This document shows, piece by piece, positions 58,325 through 64,000 of a DNA stretch of 64,000 nucleotides. Position numbers and translations under genes: made by a program. Position 1 is the stretch's first letter; each line of letters opens with the position of its first letter. Source of the DNA: Aspidapion aeneum (taxonomy: Eukaryota > Arthropoda > Insecta > Coleoptera > Brentidae); assembly GCA_963576565.1 (NCBI GenBank), contig OY755038.1, positions 14,454,087-14,518,086 on the forward strand, written 5' to 3'. Under the pieces are notes generated by a model that worked only from the letters and a program-made list of their open reading frames with translations, was not told the DNA's origin and ran no database searches.

Positions 58325-61300
58325 CTATAACTGAACGTCTCTATATTTTTGTACCTCTTCTGCAGACGTACCCGAAACGTTACTGAGTGATGTTTTGCTA
58401 TTACTATTAAACTTATCCATTTTCTTTTTGTAAATCAGGAAATCTGGTCCATCTAAGGGCCCGTAATAAATCGGCACACCATAATCTGCTATAGGTTGAG
58501 CATAAAAACCTTTATTATTTTTTATAACTCGACTAGTTTTAATTTCGTTTAGTGCGTCCACTGATTTTGCTTTGGTTAGTTTAGGCGGTGAATATCTATT
58601 ATTTACATTATTGTTCCGTTTAAGAGAATCATTAAAGCTAGGAATAATTTCTTTAGTGTCCCCGTCAACTGAATCTTCCCTCCACGAATGACTTCTATTT
58701 GAAATTCCGTTTTGGATTGGCTGATCAATGAATCGGAGATCCATTAGGGAATGTGCTTTTTTATCTGTAAAAAATAAAGTTATATTTAGTTTAAAATTAG
58801 CTTATCGTATAATTGAAGATCCACGACACAAGATCTTCACTTTTAAATGCTGCTGAGGTTGGTATAGTTTTTGCAAAGTCAGTTGAACAAAGGTTAATGC
58901 CGACCATCGGCATATCCTTTAAAGAAATTGACATGGGCGGCGGTGGATATACTCATGAAAATTATTTCATTTAATTATGGCGTAAACTAAAGAAATAAAA
59001 ATAGATAATAAAACTTTCTATTCGTACACCTACAGAAACGACACTGATTTATTTTCTAACTCTGCATACTGCCGACTAAAGGGGTCCCGAAAAGCAGACC
59101 CAAAAGCAATTAAAAGCGCATCTCAAAAAAATCTGCCAATCAGGTGCCGTATATCCACCTGTGCTGGGTCGGTCAGAAAACAAATACTTTGTGCTCGGAC
59201 TGCAAAGAGCAGCGCCTTTTCTCTGTCGGTAGGGTTGAAATTATACCGGGAAGATTTTATATGAATTTGGATAACTTTTGAAGGGCAGATTGAAGCAAAA
59301 TTTCATGAAATCGATAGAACCCGTTATTAGGAGCATTTCAGCTGACTTTGCAAAAACTATACTCATCATGGCGATTCTTATCATAGATGCGGCTGCTCTA
59401 AAAACGTCTATCAAGGAACATTCAAATCAATCTTCCATAATTAAAAAAGTTAAGAGAGAAGTGGGGGGTTATTTTTTCTTTTTCTGGCCCAGAAATACCG
59501 AAAATCCTCAAAAAAGTCGAATTTGCACATCTTGTACAAGACTTTTTGTTTGAAACTCGTAGACAATGATTGTGTAGAAATAAAATTTCGGACTTCCATT
59601 GTCTTTATTTATTTTAAAACACGACGTTTCGGTTAGTAAGTATCTCTAACCGTTATCAAGTGTAAACTAAACAATCTAGTCTCTAGGCTACTACTTATAC
59701 TACTTGGTGTGTTAGTCAGGTGTGACGGCCCGCCCCCTTTTTAATCCTAAGACGCCTGTTTTCCTTAAGGAGTGGTTTCCATAAGTTTGGTATGTCCGTG
59801 CTTGGTTAACTGAAAACTTCTTTATTCTGCATTATAAACGCAGCTTCAATAAACTTTCGTTTTCGCCAATGCGACTCCTTATATAAAACTTTAGCTTCTG
59901 ACCACTGAATCCTGTAATCATTTGACCATGCATGATCTGCTAAACCGGATTTTTCAATATCCCCTAGTTGGGTACTTTTTAGATGTTCATTTACTCTAAC
60001 CTGAAGAGGGCGTTTCGTTTCACCTACATATAATTTACCACACTAACACGGGATTTGGTAAATACAAGACTTACCTAGCATGGACTCGGTACTCCCGTAA
60101 GCAGGAGTGAACACGCTGGCGTTAAACTCGCTTTGGTGCATAAACACTTGGTTGTACCCGTCAAAAGGTGGTACCGCTCCCATCCCCGGTACCATTCCGG
60201 CCGCCATGTACGAATAGTTGTTCCAGAGGTACTGTTCGTAATATCCAGACCTACGAATAAAATTCAAGTAGTAATATACATGAAAATTTTCAGAAAAAAT
60301 CGTAGAAGACGAATTTCTAAGGTGGAGATCTGGCATATGGTGCAGAACAACTCTGCACCCCCACCATGGGGGTGAGGGGTGGCGTTTTTTCAAAAAAATG
60401 AAAACTCTGCTTAGTTTCACTTTTGTAGATTTTCAGTTATTTAAAAAAATTGTCGATAAAAGGTTCGTTGTATATATTTTCTTCATTTTTGTTGATAGTT
60501 GATCCAAATTTTTTTATATATCTTTGCGTTTCAAATGATTTTGAAACTTTTGTCGCGCCATCTGTCTGTCTGTATGTCTGTCTGTAACGACCAACGCGCA
60601 TAACTCAAAATCCGCTTGCCCGATTTTAATGAAATTTGGTACCTAGGCTGGCTCTTGGGTCGAGCGATGGTCCCAAAATAAACAAAATTCACCGATCACA
60701 AGCTAAATAAAAGGGTGGAGGTAGATTTGAAAAATTAGAATGTGAGATGTGAAAATATGCCGTGCGAGATATCAAACGAAAGGGAATTGAGTCTGGAGTT
60801 AAACAAAATACATCTTAGTTAAAAAAAAGGGTGGGGTAGATTTCAAAAATTGTAGTTTAAGTGAAAATCTGGCGTGTGTGATCAAACGAAAGGTAATTGA
60901 GTCCGGAGTTAAACAAAATATATTTTAGTTTTAAAAAAAGAAAGGGTGGGGGTAGATTTCAAAAAATAGAGTTTAAGTCAAAACATGGCTTGTGTGGTAT
61001 CAAGGTAATTGAGTTTGGAGTTGAATAAAATAAATTTCAGTTTTTAGTTAAATTAGCTCACACGTAAACTATAAATATAGCACCTAGTGTGAGCTTAGGT
61101 GCCCATATATTGGCAGAGTATTATGTTTTGTGGTATAGTTGCAACAAAAACTGCATTACGCTACAGTTTTCTAAAAATATAGAAAAAAATATTTCTAATC
61201 TAATAAAAAATTCCTTTCTGATCGGAATGATGTGATGGAAATGTTTTATTTGTTTTTGTTTGTACCTATATTATTTGGTTCTAGTTTCTTAATAGCTACA

Positions 61301-63549
61301 ACAAGTTTAAAAAACTGTTTTTTATTATTCCTAGATAACTGCTTATTTGTAAAATATTTTTTCTTTTTTTAAAACAAGTTATGTCGGTAATTTGTTCAAT
61401 CTTGTATCGATTTTAGGATCCCTTCATTTTTAGGAGTGTCGATATTAGGAACATATTATTTCATTTAATATTTTTTCTAACAAAAAAACGATTGAAAATA
61501 TTTAAAAAAGACATATAAACATAAGCAAATAAACTGTTCAGTCTGCTTTAAACAATAATTTTTAATTCGTTACTGGCTTACAATAATTTTATAAAATTTA
61601 TCAAAGTCAAACTTTTTGTTATACCGTTGTTTGATGGAGATGATAGATGATAGATATATTATAATCTATAATCTTTGGATGATAGTCTCCATCAAACAAC
61701 GGTTATACCAAAGAATATATATCAACAAGAAGCGAAATACTGTCACTCAAAACATTGTTCATATGGGAAACAAATATGTGAGGTCACGCTTGGACCAAAT
61801 GAGTAATGCAGTTATATTACACAGAAAAATTTTGTGTAACTGTGGTTTGTGGTGCATTTTTATTACACGAAGAAAAAATCAAATTAAGAGGGATATTACA
61901 CCTATATAATCATATAACTGTGTTCACAGAAAATCGACCCTTTTTAACTTTTTATTTGATTGTTTGCAAAAACGGTTATATATTTTTATCGAGAAAAATC
62001 GGTTACGGAATTAAATAGAAAAAATAATAACTAAAAAATAAACAATAATTATTGTAATATTTATAAAAATCTAAGTAATATTATATTGTTTAAAAATTCT
62101 TTCCGGCCATTTTAAATTTAAAAATTAAAGGAAAAAGGAAAAATGGGTATTGCTCGGTATTGACAATAAAACAAATTTTGTTAAAGTAGAGATTTTTATA
62201 AAACGTTTATTGTTTTAGAAACAGGAACAAACCCAACCACAATTGGGAGAAAATACAATTAATAGCTACATATTTACGTTACTAGACCTGTAATGATTTC
62301 CGGTCGTGTATCGTACGTATTTTTTTTTAAACCGGTATAAAACAGCACAAACACAATCAACATGTAAATAATATTTTTTTTAAAATGAGATGAAACACTA
62401 CAACCATGCTACTCTACATATAGATATTAAAGTACTTACTCAAAAGCTATTATATTTATAAATATCAAAAAACCCATAGGTTGCATTTAAAATTGACTAT
62501 ATTTCAATTAATTGTTGCCTAATTTTAAATGTCACTTTATATTTTAGATCATTTTTAAAAAAGGGACCGTAAAAATAGATTTTCCGGTCTCTTTGTTCTT
62601 TTTCCGTGCCTTTTGAAAATTTTCCAAAAAGAAAAAAATATACGCAAAATGCTTGTTTTCCAGTCGGTTAAAAAAAAATAATTACAGCTAAAATTGTGTT
62701 TATAAAACAAATTCTAACTAATATAGAAATAAATTAGGTGGTCTCAGGCGGGGGCATTCGCCATTTTTTTTTCAGAGAATTTCAAAAATAAGAGGCACAT
62801 TCTGGTGTATTACACACCTACATGCAATTCTTTTATAACAACATAAAGAAAATTTCCACTAGGCACTAGAGAAATTAGTCGGATAAAATGATTTGGAGTC
62901 AGCCGCGGCTCGTGCTGGTGGCGAGCTGAAGACGCAAATTATATATATCGGTACAAACCTTATTCTCTTTTAAAACTCGTAACATCCTAGAACTCATAGA
63001 ACATGCTAGACCAGTTGAAAGGGATAATATATTTATAGGCCAAAGTGAAACATGCATCCCTGAATACAGGACGTGGTTCCATTATACAAATAAACAGATA
63101 AGTTTACCATTCAAACAAAGTAAATTACGGGGATTCCTGAAAATATTTTTGCTAGTAAAGTTTTGAATTTGTTTTTTTTAGTGTAAAACAAAAATTGCAC
63201 AATTTTTGAGTGTAATAGTACTGCATTACTGTCATTCAGATTTTGTCGCTTCTTGTTGATATATCTTCTTTGGTTATACTGTCAATATTATATACAACAA
63301 CCCTAGTTACCTTTTTAACAATTCGTTGAACTGATTCATAGACTGTTCATACGCGTTGTTCTGATAGAACTGAGGACTGCTGTATCCAGGACTGGAACCC
63401 GATTCGACTTCCCGCAGTCTTTTCTCCATGGAATCCTCGTCTTTCCATGTGGAGTAGAGAGACTGGACCAGGATGATCTGGATCACGTTGGCGACCATGC
63501 GCACCATCCAACATGACAGTTCGGTGCGACCGTAAACGTGACCCATACC
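58325..63549 (-). CDS. Unidentified membrane protein, three C-terminal exons
   Basis: I do not recognise the family. Exon A (63311-63549) encodes GMGHVYGRTELSCW, then a hydrophobic helix MVRMVANVIQIILVQSLY, then a charged, Tyr/Gln-rich stretch. Exon B (60075-60250) encodes SGYYEQYLWNNYSYMAAGM and a Pro/Gly/Phe-rich segment ending STESML. Exon C (58325-58764) encodes about 145 residues starting DKKAHSLMDLRFIDQP and ending KYRDVQL-stop. The final residues could be a C-terminal PDZ ligand, which is inference. Introns are GT-AG with matching phases (2, then 1), so this is a genuine spliced gene. The visible part is about 283 aa; upstream exons should lie beyond 64,000. The layout (one helix, then a long hydrophilic tail) suggests the cytoplasmic tail of a multipass protein. 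Exon C is the first of ten tandem copies. Confidence 0.75.
58863..59361. mobile_element. MITE with TATAGTTTTTGCAAAGTCA ends, copy 2
   Basis: Same ends as 2892-3350 and the same internal CGACACTGATT and CTGTGCTGGGTCGGTCAG blocks, with about 40 bp extra inside. It lies in the intron 99 bp before the acceptor of terminal exon C. Confidence 0.85.
59560..60073 (-). mobile_element. Penelope-like element 3' fragment with GIY-YIG domain
   Basis: On the minus strand from about 60070, one stop codon apart, the frame reads IYQIPC, CGKLYVGETKRPLQVRVNEH, DIEKSGLADHAWS and HWRKRKFIEAAFI. This is the GIY-YIG endonuclease domain with its Tyr, Arg, His and Glu positions. The reverse transcriptase is absent. 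A hammerhead-like stem-loop follows at 59621-59663, as expected for Penelope-like elements. The fragment begins at the exon B donor site. Confidence 0.82.
59621..59663 (-). ncRNA. Degenerate hammerhead-like stem-loop of the Penelope fragment
   Basis: On the minus strand ACAC and GTGT can pair, enclosing TTGATAA (two changes from CUGANGA), a GGTTAG/CTAACC stem with a 9-nt loop, GAAAC and GTC. It has the same order as the motif at 51.9 kb but is probably inactive. Confidence 0.4.
60501..61120 (+). mobile_element. HINE/Helitron-like repeat, copy C
   Basis: Has the full sequence order: microsatellite, AAATCCGCTTGCCC-type core, tandem units, 3' hairpin and GGTGCCCATATATTGGCAGA. It lies upstream of exon B (minus strand) in the intron of the unidentified membrane gene. 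Confidence 0.7.
61619..61709. repeat. Short palindrome
   Basis: ACCGTTGTTTGATGGAGATG at the left is mirrored by CTCCATCAAACAACGGTTAT at the right, around an AT-rich loop. Confidence 0.8.
61702..63279. mobile_element. Inverted-repeat element, intron of the membrane gene
   Basis: GTTATACCAAAGAATATATATC at the left, with AACAAGAAGCGA, is mirrored at 63240-63279. The left flank shares about 90 bp with 30980-31076. No transposase is recognised inside. The right end is about 30 bp from the exon A donor at 63310. Confidence 0.6.
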
Positions 63550-64000
63550 CTGAAAAAAGGTTTATAGTAGAATAAAATTGCCAACAAAAACTATGGCGGC
63601 GAGTTGGCCCGGCGGCGAATTGGCCACGGCGAGTCGGTGGCGGCGAATTGTCCTAGAACCTGAACAGAAGGTTATTTTGTTATTCAAAATTTTGGGATTT
63701 TTGGGGGGAAATCCCCCCCCCCCCCCCGGTAGTCAGCGTCTGCACTACCATGTTGCATAAACACGAGCCGCCGCTGAGTGAATTCCATATGTAACCACAT
63801 GTAACCATATACCTTTGATTATATAACTCGACGTGTAAACATTGCATATACGTAATATTCCGTATATGCACACCGCACTGTAAAGAATACATTAGAATTT
63901 GACTGATTTTGGTCTAGATGGGGCCATTGAACATATCACCTCGCTATTACCCAACGTACTTAACAAAAAATATACAGATAGTGGATAATGAAAGTTTTTT
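63550..64000 (-). other. Intron upstream of exon A
   Basis: No coding sequence recognised. There is a C-run of about 15 nt at 63713-63727 and a GGCGGCGAGTTGG-type short tandem at 63595-63650. Confidence 0.45.

Larger units (their letters stand above)
52784..58764 (-). repeat. Tandem array of ten copies of a terminal-exon module
   Basis: Ten head-to-tail copies of the 3' coding half of exon C. Measured at the stop end they sit at 58325, 57656, 57025, 56359, 55677, 54971, 54294, 53612, 53187 and 52784. The seven steps from 58325 to 53612 are 631-706 bp; the last two are 425 and 403 bp. Each copy encodes about 78 residues, VDALNEIKTSRVIKNNKGFY through the GPLDGP block to KYRDVQL or a variant. 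Copies at 57656, 57025, 55677 and 53612 are full-length open frames. Most copies carry an in-frame TGA just before the shared NNRYSP segment, so they do not extend upstream as exon C does. The segments between copies contain a second, weaker ORF. Confidence 0.9.

Noticed and set aside
63595..63760. GGCGGCGAGTTGGCC stretch as a coding exon
   Set aside because: Its GC-richness comes from a short tandem followed by a C-run; there is no conserved protein and no plausible splice sites in frame with exon A.

Overview
This is an AT-rich, intron-rich, transposon-dense animal nuclear window. The conserved proteins (proteasome alpha-4 type, Asterix, TSC22/bunched, TRMU) are insect-like, and the mobile-element mix (Tc1/mariner relatives, hAT and Harbinger elements, a CR1/Jockey-like LINE, a Penelope-like fragment) suits a large insect genome. 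A beetle is my guess, but nothing here proves the order. There are no operons and I saw no rRNA, tRNA or CRISPR array.

Layout. At 1-4.6 kb on the minus strand are the 5' exons of the mitochondrial tRNA 2-thiouridylase TRMU; its C-terminal exons are not visible. At 5.2-16.7 kb, also minus, is a complete seven-exon gene for the 20S proteasome subunit PSMA4/Prosalpha3 (261 aa). Its introns are largely transposons, including a two-ORF LINE nested inside a 6-kb inverted-repeat element. About 0.5 kb separates the PSMA4 start codon from the end of a plus-strand non-coding first exon, so the two genes look divergently transcribed. The plus-strand gene is Asterix/WDR83OS (104 aa, ER membrane insertion), whose coding exons run from 19.25 to 46.1 kb. 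Its 21.6-kb second intron holds, on the same strand, two exons of a TSC22-domain gene (bunched family). That intron also carries many MITEs, a full-length but broken Tc1/mariner-like element, hAT remnants and a Harbinger remnant.

From 46.5 to 52.3 kb there is only nested repeat material: a GGGTGTCCCA-ended element containing a mariner and a minisatellite-bearing MITE, then an inverted-repeat element full of palindromes. From 52.8 to 63.5 kb on the minus strand lie the last three exons of a membrane protein I could not identify. Its terminal exon is followed by nine further tandem copies of its 3' coding half. This roughly 6-kb array is the most unusual structure in the window. A Penelope-like GIY-YIG fragment abuts the donor site of the penultimate exon, and two stem-loop motifs with hammerhead-ribozyme architecture lie at 51.9 and 59.6 kb.

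The host genes share no obvious pathway. Their common theme is heavy intronic transposon load, with several insertions ending within about 2-45 bp of splice sites.
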